Shown here piece after piece: positions 25,955-34,544 of a stretch of 64,000 nucleotides of DNA. This DNA comes from Bacillus massilioanorexius (GTDB lineage Bacteria > Bacillota > Bacilli > Bacillales > DSM-1321): NCBI RefSeq assembly GCF_902374955.1, contig NZ_CABKRX010000057.1, positions 43,850 to 107,849 of the forward strand. The letters run 5' to 3'. The first letter of the stretch is position 1. Each line of letters starts with the position of its first letter. The notes under the pieces are model-generated. The model had not been told where the DNA came from. It did not search any database and saw only the letters and a program-made list of their open reading frames with translations. A program made the position numbers and the translations under genes.

Positions 25955-26190
25955 CTGTCTTGCACCAGTACCTTTGCCAGTGTTCCTCCATGAAAAACAT
26001 CATCGAGTATCTTGTCAAAGTTATGACTAGTGATAACTTTGACAGTTCGAGATCATTAGTCAATCCGTTCAGAAGGTCGATGAGCAGCCTTCTAACCAGC
26101 TCGTCTTATGCCGGTCAGAGGCCTACAGCTACAGCGTTTCCATAAGACGTTAGACGATGTCCTCTACATGCAAAGCGCTACCGCTGTTCT
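25955..26190. other. Hairpin-rich intergenic segment of distinct composition
   Basis: About 235 bases, visibly richer in G and C than its surroundings, containing nested inverted repeats: TGTCAAAGTTAT / ATAACTTTGACA (26013-26024 and 26033-26044, perfect, 8-base spacer), AGAAGG / CCTTCT (26071-26093) and GTCTTATG / CATAAGAC (about 26103-26149). It lies immediately after the maltose phosphorylase stop. Open frames on both strands run through it but none has a ribosome binding site and none is recognised. It could be a mobile-repeat remnant, a recombination site or a structured RNA. Confidence 0.45.
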
Positions 26191-26192
26191 AA

Positions 26193-28547
26193 TTAAAGTT
26201 CTATTACAACTTGATCTTTAACTGTGTATTCTTTGTCACCACATGTAAATGTGATTTCATCATTATTGTTTGTTACTTTCTTAACAGTTAATGTTCGCTT
26301 AGTAACAGTAACTTCTAGGCGATCACCTTGCCAAAAGATTGGGAAAGTTAATGCATTCCATTTTTCTGGTAATGCAGGTACAATGCGAAGCTTACCGTTC
26401 AGCATTCTCACTCCACCGAAGCCATTAACAACACATTGCCAAATACCACCTAATGAAGCAGCGTGAATCCCGTGATCACTTGTCTTCATGTTTGGTCCTA
26501 AGTCAATTGCGCATGCTTGGTTGAATAGTTTATATGCCATTTCTTTATCACCCATATCTGAAGCTAATACACAGTGTGTAGATAAGCTTAAAGATGAGTC
26601 ATGAAGTGTTTTTGGCTCATAGTACTCCCAGTTTGCTTTCTTCACATCTTGGCTAAATAAATCTTCAAGTAAGTAGAACAGAACCATAATATCTGCTTGT
26701 TTAGATACTTGGATTTCATTTACTTGTGTTAAGTTGTAATCTTTGAACATTGAACCAACGTTTTCTTGGTTTTTGTACTTTGTTAAGTCGATGATTTGTT
26801 TAGAAAGGTACGTATCATCTTGTCCGATTACTAAATCTTCTTGACGTGGTTGTGGTAAGTAGATTTTATCTACTTTTGCAACCCATTTTTCGTAAGTTGC
26901 ATCAAGATCTAACTTCTCGTTTAGACGTGCAAAGATTTCTGGCTTATCTGCCTTCAACATGTTGTAGTAAGCCATTGCATTTTTGATTGTCCAATGAGCT
27001 GTATAGTTCGTAAACGCATTGTTGTTTACATGTTCTTTATATTCATCTGGTCCGATTACATTGTTGATGTGGAATTCTTGTTTCTCCTCGTTCCACTCTA
27101 AACGAGATTGCCAGAATTTCGCTGTATCAAGAAGTAATTCATAGCCGTATTTCTCCATGAAATCTTCGTCCCCAGTGATTTGGTAGTATTGCCATGTCGC
27201 AAATGCGATATCAGAAGTGATATGTTGCTCAATGAAACCTGACCAAATTTTTGTAGCTTCACCCGTAATGATATCGGCAGCACCCCATACAGGTGTTACT
27301 TCTCCATCTTCAAGCCATGCAGATTCCCAAGGGAACATAGCACCTTCGTAGCCATTTTCCTTCGCTTTTTTATGCGCACCCGGAAGTGTTAAATAACGGT
27401 ATTCTAATAGACTACGAGCTACTTTTGGATGACTATAAATGAAGTATGGAAGAACGAATAATTCTGTATCCCAGAACGTGTGTCCTTTATATCCTTCGCC
27501 CGATAATCCTTTTGCACCAACGTTCATACGGTTATCATGCGCTGGTGTAAATACTGTTAAGTGATACTGAGCGAAACGAATTGCTAATTGATCAAAGCTT
27601 TCTCCACTTTCAATTGTGATTGGGCATGCGCTCCATACTTGCTCCTCCCAAGCTTGTTTATGAGCAACGAATAATGTATTGTATCCCGCTTTTAACACGC
27701 CTTCTAAATGCTCTTTAGAGAATGCTTTTAAGCCTTCTAATCCAGCTAATTCAACGTCTTTATCACGGCTTGTAAATACATTTGTTAATTTTTCAATAAC
27801 AAGTGTTTCACCTTTTGCTACTGAAATGTTGTTGTAAGCATAGTAGATTTTACGACGTTCCATTAAAATTAATCCGTCTACTTCTACAGCTGCATTGTTT
27901 TTTTCAAACTGATGAGCTGTATTGAAAACAAAGTCGATATTGCTTTCAGTAGTTGTTTGAATTAATTGCATGATTTTTTTATCAAATAAGCGTTTTTCGC
28001 CTTCTTTAAAATGTTGAACACCACTGTTTGACACTTGTGCATTAATACCAGAAGTGATTGAGATTTCAGCATCTTGGTCAACTGGCGTAATTTCTACACG
28101 TTGAGCAATCACATGCTTGTCTTCTAAAGAAATGAAACGACGGAAAGTTAATTCATAAGTACGATTTTCATTAGAAGTCCATACTACTTTTCTTGTTAAT
28201 TCAGCTTCTTTAACGTTTAAAGAACGTTCATAAGATACAATTGTACCTTGCTCAAGATTGAAAGCTTGGCCATCAAGAGTAAAGTCCATCCATAATACAT
28301 CAGCAGCATTTGGAAGTTCTGTCACTTCATTGTCTGCGAATTTGTTAAACGTTCCAGCAACAAATAAGTTACGAGTTTCTCCCATGTTTTTTTCTTCAGC
28401 AGCTGCACGCTGACCCATATATCCATTTCCTAAGCAAAAAATAGCTTCAGCTTTACCTACTAATTTGGGATTATATGCAGATTCTGTTACAACCCAATTC
28501 TCATAAGCTCCAGTACCACGGTTGTATTGCATGATTGAATTAGACAT
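26193..28547 (-). CDS. mdxK: Maltose phosphorylase-like GH65 enzyme
   Basis: Inverting glycoside phosphorylase family 65, 784 residues. It splits maltose (most likely) with phosphate into beta-glucose 1-phosphate and glucose in the cytoplasm. The N-terminal beta-sandwich is followed by an (alpha/alpha)6 barrel with the catalytic acid Glu in NVIGPDEYKEHVNNNAFTN, the KQADIM phosphate loop and the THDSSLS-like motif HDSSLSLSTH. The product feeds beta-phosphoglucomutase at 34545. Promoter at 28663-28691 carries a LacI-type operator. Overall similar to YvdK of the B. subtilis mdx cluster. The ATG follows AAAGGACG. Confidence 0.85.
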   Translation of the reverse strand: MSNSIMQYNRGTGAYENWVVTESAYNPKLVGKAEAIFCLGNGYMGQRAAAEEKNMGETRNLFVAGTFNKFADNEVTELPNAADVLWMDFTLDGQAFNLEQGTIVSYERSLNVKEAELTRKVVWTSNENRTYELTFRRFISLEDKHVIAQRVEITPVDQDAEISITSGINAQVSNSGVQHFKEGEKRLFDKKIMQLIQTTTESNIDFVFNTAHQFEKNNAAVEVDGLILMERRKIYYAYNNISVAKGETLVIEKLTNVFTSRDKDVELAGLEGLKAFSKEHLEGVLKAGYNTLFVAHKQAWEEQVWSACPITIESGESFDQLAIRFAQYHLTVFTPAHDNRMNVGAKGLSGEGYKGHTFWDTELFVLPYFIYSHPKVARSLLEYRYLTLPGAHKKAKENGYEGAMFPWESAWLEDGEVTPVWGAADIITGEATKIWSGFIEQHITSDIAFATWQYYQITGDEDFMEKYGYELLLDTAKFWQSRLEWNEEKQEFHINNVIGPDEYKEHVNNNAFTNYTAHWTIKNAMAYYNMLKADKPEIFARLNEKLDLDATYEKWVAKVDKIYLPQPRQEDLVIGQDDTYLSKQIIDLTKYKNQENVGSMFKDYNLTQVNEIQVSKQADIMVLFYLLEDLFSQDVKKANWEYYEPKTLHDSSLSLSTHCVLASDMGDKEMAYKLFNQACAIDLGPNMKTSDHGIHAASLGGIWQCVVNGFGGVRMLNGKLRIVPALPEKWNALTFPIFWQGDRLEVTVTKRTLTVKKVTNNNDEITFTCGDKEYTVKDQVVIEL

Positions 28548-28662
28548 TATAAAATCGTCCTTTCCTACGAATAATAAATATAATTTTCTATTGCGATACG
28601 TATCATTTTCTAAATTTTTCTTGTGAGCAGCGATTTGTAAAGCGCTTTCTTAACTCAACACC

Positions 28663-28691
28663 ATTCTATCCGAAACGTTTCGGATATACAA
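28663..28691 (-). promoter_or_regulatory. mdxK promoter with LacI operator
   Basis: Minus strand -35 TTGTAT (28691-28686), 17-base spacer, -10 TAGAAT (28668-28663). The perfect palindrome ATCCGAAACGTTTCGGAT (28668-28685) exactly fills the spacer. The same arrangement controls mdxE, so MdxR probably represses both. Confidence 0.75.
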
Positions 28692-28747
28692 GTTATTTTT
28701 TATAATTTTTTTCAAAAATACTATGTTATAATCAGCTTGAAATAACA

Positions 28748-28761
28748 AAAACGTTTCGGAA
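28748..28761 (+). promoter_or_regulatory. LacI half-operator before the DUF1189 gene
   Basis: AAAACGTTTCGGAA keeps the right half of the operator found in the mdxK promoter. It lies about 15 bases after TATAAT (28727-28732), a likely -10 box for the plus-strand gene at 28784; no good -35 was found. Confidence 0.45.
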
Positions 28762-28783
28762 ATTTCAGAAATTAGGTGGTAAA

Positions 28784-29554
28784 ATGAATTTAATAGATCA
28801 ATTTATAGCAAGCATTGGATTCTCCGCTAAAAAAGTCGCTTCCTGGAGAAGTCAAAGTGTCTGGAAATCATTTTTTTACGTTCTGATTCTTGTATTGCTT
28901 TCAAATGCTGTCATTTCAGGATACGCTCTTTTCAAAGGGGCTCAAAACACATTATACGAACAAGTGAAATTGATAGATGACTTTACTATCACAAAAAATG
29001 GTTTACAAAAAGCAGGTAAACCACAGGTTATTTCTTTACCTCAAATAGAAACTATGATTATCGTTGGAAGCACTGAATCCTCTCAGCTTCCGATGCATGG
29101 AATGAAAAATATTATTGCTTTAGGAGAAACAGAATGGAGTTATGGTAGAGCAGGCTTTCCAGGAGCAAAGTTTGATTATAAGTCCTTCCCTTTACTAGCT
29201 AACGAAACTGATGGAGTATTCGATAAACAGGATAGTGTCAAATTAGCAAAAAGCTTTTCTCCACAGCTAAACTACTTTGCACCACTATATCAATATGTCA
29301 ATATAATGATTGATTTAATCGTCCATTTAGTGATTATTAGCATGCTTGCATTGGCTGGTTATGGTTTTAAAAAATTCGTTAAAATTTCTTATAAAGAAGC
29401 TTGGACAATTACAGCTTATGGGATTAGTGCTCCGATATTCGTAAAAACAGTATTTGATTTAATGGGCTTTGAAATTAGCTTCTTCTTTTTACTTTATTGG
29501 TCCGTGGTTGGATTTTTCGCACTTCGTACCATCCGATCCATTCAGCATACTTAA
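28784..29554 (+). CDS. DUF1189 membrane protein (YvdJ family)
   Basis: Membrane protein of 256 residues. An amphipathic start is followed by one helix (SFFYVLILVLLSNAVISGYAL), a long extracellular or cytosolic segment of about 130 residues, then three to four C-terminal helices (IMIDLIVHLVIISMLALAGYGF onward). DUF1189 proteins accompany maltodextrin importers, as yvdJ does in the B. subtilis mdx operon; the function is not known. Divergent from mdxK and convergent with mdxR. A stem-loop terminator follows. Confidence 0.8.
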   Translation: MNLIDQFIASIGFSAKKVASWRSQSVWKSFFYVLILVLLSNAVISGYALFKGAQNTLYEQVKLIDDFTITKNGLQKAGKPQVISLPQIETMIIVGSTESSQLPMHGMKNIIALGETEWSYGRAGFPGAKFDYKSFPLLANETDGVFDKQDSVKLAKSFSPQLNYFAPLYQYVNIMIDLIVHLVIISMLALAGYGFKKFVKISYKEAWTITAYGISAPIFVKTVFDLMGFEISFFFLLYWSVVGFFALRTIRSIQHT

Positions 29555-29620
29555 TTAAGAAAAATGTAAATGCCTTGCAAGTAGAGAACATGTAACAAGA
29601 TTATATTCTGTCAAAACAAA

Positions 29621-29676
29621 AAAGAGTGGAAGTTTACATAGTTCAACTAAAATACGTAAACTTCCACTCTTTTTTA
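29621..29676. terminator. Bidirectional terminator between DUF1189 and mdxR
   Basis: Perfect 17-bp stem (AAAGAGTGGAAGTTTAC and complement, 29621-29637 and 29656-29672) with T-rich tails. Confidence 0.85.
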
Positions 29677-30705
29677 ATTATTCGATTCTGATAAAATAGG
29701 GGCAGCTGTCGAATCCCTTAATGTTAATTGATTATCAAGTTCAACAACTCGATCGGTTTCCTTGTCTTCAATAAAAGAAACCATCATATTAGCTGCTCTT
29801 CTCCCCATTTCATATGGATTTTGACTAACTGTAGTAAGACTTGGTGTAACATACTCTGATAATAAAATATTATCAAAACCAATAACAGATAGCTGTTGTG
29901 GAATCGAAATATTTAATTCTCTTGCTGCCTTCATGACCCCTAATGCCATTACATCACTGGCACAAAATATGGCTGTAATTTCTGGATATGCTAGAATTAA
30001 AGAAATCGCACATTGCTTTGCCTTATCTTCATCAAATTCTCCATTACCAACATACTCCTCACGAAATGGTAAATTACATTCGTCTAAGGCTTTTTTATAT
30101 CCTTTCAATCGCTCGATACTTACATGAGCAGTATCATGTCCATTAATAAAAGCAATATGTTTATGTCCGAGTCGATATAAATACTTGGTTGCTTGTTTAG
30201 AACTTTCTTGCTGATTCGTTGTTACGTAACCTGTATTGTGAGCATTAGTCGGAATATCTATAAGAACGCATGGTTTACTACTCTTTTGCGCTTCTTGCAC
30301 ATAAGGATCATCTGTTTTCAAACCTTGAATAATAATACCATCTAAATTTCGTTCATTACATAATTGCTGATACGTTTTATTTCTTTGCTTCGATGTAGTA
30401 GTTGTTAAGACAACTAGTTCATACTCTAAATTTTGCAAGTAATCCATGGCACCACATAATGTTTCAAACAGAAAATTATCTTTTATACCAGATCTTTTTA
30501 AATCTGTAATAAGAAATCCAACTGTCTTACTATTTTTCATTACCAAACTTCGCGCAAGCATATTAGGTGTATACCCAAGCTTTTCAGCCGCTACCTGGAT
30601 TTTCTTTCTTGTGTTCTCATTTACATCTAGATGACCGTTCAACGCTCTCGACACAGTAGTAGTAGAAAATCCTGTTGCTTTTGAAATATCTTTGATTGTT
30701 GCCAA
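29674..30705 (-). CDS. mdxR: LacI-family regulator of the sugar cluster
   Basis: Repressor or activator of 343 residues. The N-terminal lacI helix-turn-helix is intact (MATIKDISKATGFSTTTVSRALNGH), the hinge follows (YTPNMLARSL) and the periplasmic-binding-like effector domain fills the rest. Start is TTG with GAGGAGGAG seven bases upstream. It is divergent from mdxE and faces operators with a CGAAACGTTTCG core at both promoters. B. subtilis MdxR has the same place in its cluster. Effector is probably maltose or a longer glucan. Confidence 0.88.
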   Translation of the reverse strand: MATIKDISKATGFSTTTVSRALNGHLDVNENTRKKIQVAAEKLGYTPNMLARSLVMKNSKTVGFLITDLKRSGIKDNFLFETLCGAMDYLQNLEYELVVLTTTTSKQRNKTYQQLCNERNLDGIIIQGLKTDDPYVQEAQKSSKPCVLIDIPTNAHNTGYVTTNQQESSKQATKYLYRLGHKHIAFINGHDTAHVSIERLKGYKKALDECNLPFREEYVGNGEFDEDKAKQCAISLILAYPEITAIFCASDVMALGVMKAARELNISIPQQLSVIGFDNILLSEYVTPSLTTVSQNPYEMGRRAANMMVSFIEDKETDRVVELDNQLTLRDSTAAPILSESNN

Positions 30706-30849
30706 AAATCGCTCCTCCTCTCTTTCCTACTAATCCATTTGGTTTACTATAATAACATTTTATATCATACGTTATCCTTACCTAACAATAGATTTAATAT
30801 TTCCATTATTTTTATTATAAGCGTTTACAAACTTTTTTCAAAAAAGTAA

Positions 30850-30877
30850 TTGAAATCCGAAACGTTTTGGATATAAT
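30850..30877 (+). promoter_or_regulatory. mdxE promoter with LacI operator
   Basis: -35 TTGAAA (30850-30855), 16-base spacer, -10 TATAAT (30872-30877). The operator ATCCGAAACGTTTTGGAT (30855-30872) spans the spacer and differs from a perfect palindrome at one position. Confidence 0.75.
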
Positions 30878-30891
30878 AAAAGTGTACCCGA

Positions 30892-30905
30892 TGAAAACGG
30901 TTTCT
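30892..30905 (+). promoter_or_regulatory. Candidate CcpA cre site
   Basis: TGAAAACGGTTTCT lies just downstream of the predicted mdxE start of transcription and differs from the cre consensus only in its last base. A further weaker copy on the minus strand (TGAAAACGTTTA, 30980-30969) follows. This would add glucose repression. Confidence 0.5.
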
Positions 30906-31018
30906 AAATACAAAAAAAATACTGCTTTAATAAGGTTTTATTCTGTAAATTCAGTATTTATGAACACTTAAACGTTTTCATAAGGTAAGAGTATGACAAC
31001 ATGAGGAGGATATTCAGC

Positions 31019-32308
31019 ATGAAAAAGTTCATCAAACCTGCAGTTGCAGTTATGACTTCTGCAATGTTGCTTGCTACTGCTGCTTGCGGATCTGACGACA
31101 GCAAAGACAAAGCAACTGGTGGAGACAAAGAAAAGGCTCAAACAATTACAGTTGGTTCTTGGAAAGGCACTGAAGCAGAAGCTGCTACTTACGATAAGTT
31201 ATTAGAAGCATTCACAGAAAAAACTGGAATTAAAGTAGAAAAACGTATTTACAACGATTATGCTACTCAATTACAAACAGATTTAATCGGTGGAACAGCA
31301 CCAGATGTATTCTATGTGGACGTATCTGAAGCTCCAGCACTTATCGAACAAGGTGTTCTTGAGCCACTTGATTCATATATCGAAAAAACAGATGACTTCA
31401 ATGTAGATGATTTCTATAAACCAGCTTACGAAGGTTTTACTGGTACTGACGGAAAGCAATATGGTGTTCCAAAAGATAACTCTACTTTAGGAGTATACTA
31501 TAACGAAAACTTATTTAAAGAAGCTGGCGTTGACCCAGCAACAATTCCAACAGAAGCTACTGAATGGCCAGCATTCTTAAAAGATTTACAATCTAAGCTT
31601 CCTAAAGGAAAACAAGCCTTCGTTTCAACAGCAGAACTTACTCGTCATATGCAAGTATTGCAAGCGAACGGAACAAATATCGTAGATAAAGATGGTTATG
31701 CAGTTCTATCTAAAGACGATCAATTACAATATCTACAAATGTATGTAGATGCTTTCAAAAATGATAAAACAATCAACACAGCAAAAGATTTAGGACAAGG
31801 TAACTCTGGAGATTCATTCGGTGTTGAAGCTGCTGCAATCATGATAGAAGGTAACTGGAGCATTGCAAACTTACAACAAAACTTCCCAGAAGTGAAGTTC
31901 GGAACGATGGAACACCCAACAATCGGTGGTAAAAATTCTTCAATGATGTTCACAGTTTCTTACTCAATGAACGCTCAATCCGAAAAGAAAGATGCTGCTT
32001 GGGAATTCATTAACTATGTAACTGGTCCAGAAGGAATGAAAACATGGGCTGAAGGCGCTGGCGTTATCCCTAGCCGTGCATCTGTAACTGAAGCAATGAA
32101 CCTTCAAGACAACAAATTAATGGCTCCATTCATCGCTGCTGCTGATTACGCAACAACATGGCAAAACGGACCAACTTTACCAATTATCATGCGTGAATTC
32201 AATAACATGTTACCAGCTGCTATTAAAGGCGAAATGACTTTAAAAGATGCTATGAAAAAAGCAGAAACAACTGCTAACAAAGATATCAAAACACAAATTA
32301 AAAACTAA
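31019..32308 (+). CDS. mdxE: Maltose/oligosaccharide ABC transporter binding lipoprotein
   Basis: Extracellular solute-binding protein of family 1 (429 residues), anchored as a lipoprotein. The signal peptide ends in LLATAAC with the lipid Cys at residue 23, followed by a charged linker. The segment GTAPDVFYVDVSEAPALIEQGVLEPL is typical of maltose-binding proteins. Start is the ATG at 31019 after GAGGAGG; the upstream in-frame ATG at 31001 overlaps the ribosome binding site. It leads the importer operon and is followed by a stem-loop that probably lets it be made in excess of the permeases. No ATPase gene is in the cluster, so a shared MsmX-type ATPase is inferred. Confidence 0.9.
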   Translation: MKKFIKPAVAVMTSAMLLATAACGSDDSKDKATGGDKEKAQTITVGSWKGTEAEAATYDKLLEAFTEKTGIKVEKRIYNDYATQLQTDLIGGTAPDVFYVDVSEAPALIEQGVLEPLDSYIEKTDDFNVDDFYKPAYEGFTGTDGKQYGVPKDNSTLGVYYNENLFKEAGVDPATIPTEATEWPAFLKDLQSKLPKGKQAFVSTAELTRHMQVLQANGTNIVDKDGYAVLSKDDQLQYLQMYVDAFKNDKTINTAKDLGQGNSGDSFGVEAAAIMIEGNWSIANLQQNFPEVKFGTMEHPTIGGKNSSMMFTVSYSMNAQSEKKDAAWEFINYVTGPEGMKTWAEGAGVIPSRASVTEAMNLQDNKLMAPFIAAADYATTWQNGPTLPIIMREFNNMLPAAIKGEMTLKDAMKKAETTANKDIKTQIKN

Positions 32309-32363
32309 TCGAATGATACATTAGTGTCGAACATCGATCTTTTTAAAATATGTATTGAGCTAG

Positions 32364-32402
32364 AAGGCGCCTACTAAGGAAAATCCTTAGCAGGTGCCTT
32401 TT
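32364..32402 (+). terminator. Intra-operon stem-loop between mdxE and mdxF
   Basis: Seventeen-base arms AAGGCGCCTACTAAGGA and TCCTTAGCAGGTGCCTT, with two G-T pairs and a three-base loop, followed by TTTTACC. Probably a partial terminator or 3'-end stabiliser of the binding-protein mRNA. Confidence 0.75.
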
Positions 32403-32429
32403 ACCAGTACATGGAAGGAGCGAATCATA

Positions 32430-33362
32430 TTGGCTACAGAAACAACGTCTACAATTCAAGAGAAAAAGAAATCAATCAAAAAACGACGTGAAGCCTTAAC
32501 GGGTTATGGTTTTATGCTACCAGCACTAATCATCATGATTGTCTTCACACTTGTCCCGATTTTCTACGCACTCTTCCTTTCTTTCACAAAAGTAAATTTA
32601 ATTGGTGAAATGAGCTTTGATTGGGTAGGTTTAAAAAACTACGCAAATGCAATTAATGATGAACGAGTATGGATCGCATTTAAAAATACTCTTCGTTATG
32701 TAATTATTGTAGTGCCTTTGCAGACAGCAATTGCCCTATTAATTGCATCTGTACTGAACTCAGGAATCAAATTTCAAAATACATTCCGTACAATCTTCTT
32801 TTTACCAACATTAACATCTAGTTCAGCGCTTACAATGATCTTTATGTTCTTGTTTAGCTTAAATGGTCCATTTAATAGCATTTTAGTTCAAATGGGATTC
32901 ATTGACGCACCAATTAACTTCATTAACGAAACAGAATTTGCTTTAAATACGATTATGGCTATGAATATTTGGTCAACAGTACCATTCTTCATGACAATCT
33001 ATTTAGCTGGATTACAAGACATACCTCATTCCTTATATGAAGCAGCTGATATTGATGGCGCAAATGCTTGGCAAAAGCTTATCAAAATCACTGTTCCAAA
33101 CTTAACACCTGTTACAAATTATGTATTACTAATGGGTATTATTGGATGTTTCCAATTATTTGACCAAGCTTATATCATCTCCGGTGGTAGTGGGGGACCA
33201 AACAACGCAACATTAACTTTCTCACTGATTATTTATCAGTATGCATTTAAGACAATGGGTACAATGGGATACTCAGCAGCTCTAGCTGTACTATTAACGA
33301 TCATCATCTTCGCAGTATCTATGATTGCTAAAAGAGTAAACCGTGAAGAGTCGCATTATTAA
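32430..33362 (+). CDS. mdxF: ABC sugar permease, MalF type
   Basis: Membrane component of the oligosaccharide importer, 310 residues with about six helices. The EAA loop that contacts the ATPase is SLYEAADIDGANAWQKLIKI. The start is TTG at 32430 with AAGGAG nine bases upstream; an in-frame ATG at 32394 would start inside the preceding stem-loop. It is followed after 13 bases by mdxG. Hydrophilic lysine-rich N-terminus (EKKKSIKKRREAL) stays in the cytoplasm. Confidence 0.9.
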   Translation: MATETTSTIQEKKKSIKKRREALTGYGFMLPALIIMIVFTLVPIFYALFLSFTKVNLIGEMSFDWVGLKNYANAINDERVWIAFKNTLRYVIIVVPLQTAIALLIASVLNSGIKFQNTFRTIFFLPTLTSSSALTMIFMFLFSLNGPFNSILVQMGFIDAPINFINETEFALNTIMAMNIWSTVPFFMTIYLAGLQDIPHSLYEAADIDGANAWQKLIKITVPNLTPVTNYVLLMGIIGCFQLFDQAYIISGGSGGPNNATLTFSLIIYQYAFKTMGTMGYSAALAVLLTIIIFAVSMIAKRVNREESHY

Positions 33363-33375
33363 GGAGTGAACAATT

Positions 33376-34200
33376 ATGAAAAAGTTTAAATGGTCAAGGG
33401 CCATCCTGTATGCCATTCTCATCATATACGCTCTTGTAACGCTCTATCCGTTTCTCTGGGCAGTGATGGCATCTTTCAAACCGTATAAAGAAATTGTTGC
33501 TGGTGGATTAAACATTCTACCTCAAGATGGAACTTTAGATAATTTTAAATATATCTTCACGAAGGATCCACTTTTCGTGAAATGGATTGTCAACTCGTTC
33601 ATCATCGCGGGTATTGGAACAATCGTAAACATTGTCATTAATACAATGTCTGGTTACGCATTAGCTCGCTTACGCTTTCCTGGGCGAAACTATGTATTTA
33701 TCTTAATTCTTGCAGTTATGATGGTACCTGCTCAAATTTTATTAATACCAAACTATTTAATCATGAAATCTCTTGGATTACTTGATTCATATAGTGCTCT
33801 TATCTTGCCAGGTGCGATTAACTTCGCCTACATCTTCATGATGCGTCAATTCTTTATCAACTTCCCAAAAGAAGTAGAAGAAGCTGCTCAAGTAGATGGG
33901 TTAAGTCGTTTCCAAACATTTTTCAAAATCGTATTTCCAATGGCTCGTCCTTCGATTGCAACACAAGGTGTATTCGTATTTTTAGGATTCTGGAATGAAT
34001 TCTTAAAGCCATTATTGTATATCTCTTCACCAGAGAAGTATACTTTAACGCTTGGTTTACAATCATTCCAAAGCCAAAACTTAACACAATGGAATTATAT
34101 AATGGCGGCATCCGTCGTATCGATTATTCCAATCATCATATTATATATCATGTTAAATAAATACTTTATGCAAGGCTTCCGCATAGGTGGAGACAAATAG
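33376..34200 (+). CDS. mdxG: ABC sugar permease, MalG type
   Basis: Second membrane subunit, 274 residues and about six helices. Its EAA loop is EVEEAAQVDGLSRFQTFFKIVFP. Operon partner of mdxF. The last four codons, GGAGACAAATAG, form the start of the tandem repeat at 34191, so the repeat unit contributes the stop codon. The family usually ends near a short basic tail (RIGGDK), so the length here is normal. Confidence 0.9.
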   Translation: MKKFKWSRAILYAILIIYALVTLYPFLWAVMASFKPYKEIVAGGLNILPQDGTLDNFKYIFTKDPLFVKWIVNSFIIAGIGTIVNIVINTMSGYALARLRFPGRNYVFILILAVMMVPAQILLIPNYLIMKSLGLLDSYSALILPGAINFAYIFMMRQFFINFPKEVEEAAQVDGLSRFQTFFKIVFPMARPSIATQGVFVFLGFWNEFLKPLLYISSPEKYTLTLGLQSFQSQNLTQWNYIMAASVVSIIPIIILYIMLNKYFMQGFRIGGDK

Positions 34201-34413
34201 AAAAGCGAAAAGTGATCGTTCAGCTTCGTATGGACTGGAGACCACCGACTGAGATAAAGGAAACATGAAGAGCGGAGCGATTCGATGTTGACTTATCGAA
34301 AAGAGGCTGGCGAAGTCCACTAGAAGCTGGCCACTTGTAGCTAGACAAATAGAAAAGCGAAAAGTGACCGGTCAGCTTCGTATGGACTAGTGACCATCGA
34401 CATTATGAGACAT
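34191..34413 (+). repeat. 152-bp tandem repeat, second copy truncated
   Basis: Unit one runs 34191-34342 and starts AGACAAATAGAAAAGCGAAA; unit two starts at 34343 with the same bases and diverges near 34410. The repeat begins at the last codons of mdxG. Its central part (CGATTCGATGTTGACTTATCG) resembles an intergenic repeat family of Bacillus-type genomes. Confidence 0.75.
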
Positions 34414-34462
34414 AAGCTCCTTCCTCTAGCAGATTTCTCTTTTGATCTCTAGAAGGAGCTTA
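34412..34462 (+). terminator. First hairpin of a double terminator after mdxG
   Basis: Arms ATAAGCTCCTT and AAGGAGCTTAT (34412-34422, 34452-34462) with a long loop containing a further short pairing (CTCTAG). Little T-run, so weaker alone. Confidence 0.55.
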
Positions 34463-34470
34463 TCGCCTCA

Positions 34471-34500
34471 AAAAAGCTAAACAGATCTATTTAGCTTTTT
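34471..34500 (+). terminator. Second hairpin of the terminator after mdxG
   Basis: Arms AAAAAGCTAAA and TTTAGCTTTTT (34471-34481, 34490-34500), AT-rich stem with a T-run, 45 bases before pgcM. Confidence 0.65.
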
Positions 34501-34544
34501 ACCAAACGAAATAAATATTAATTTTTAGAAAGTAGGAACATCCT

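Noticed and set aside
25960..26145. 61-codon plus-strand frame in the structured segment
   Set aside because: No ribosome binding site and no recognised family; frames on the opposite strand are equally open, so coding is unsupported.
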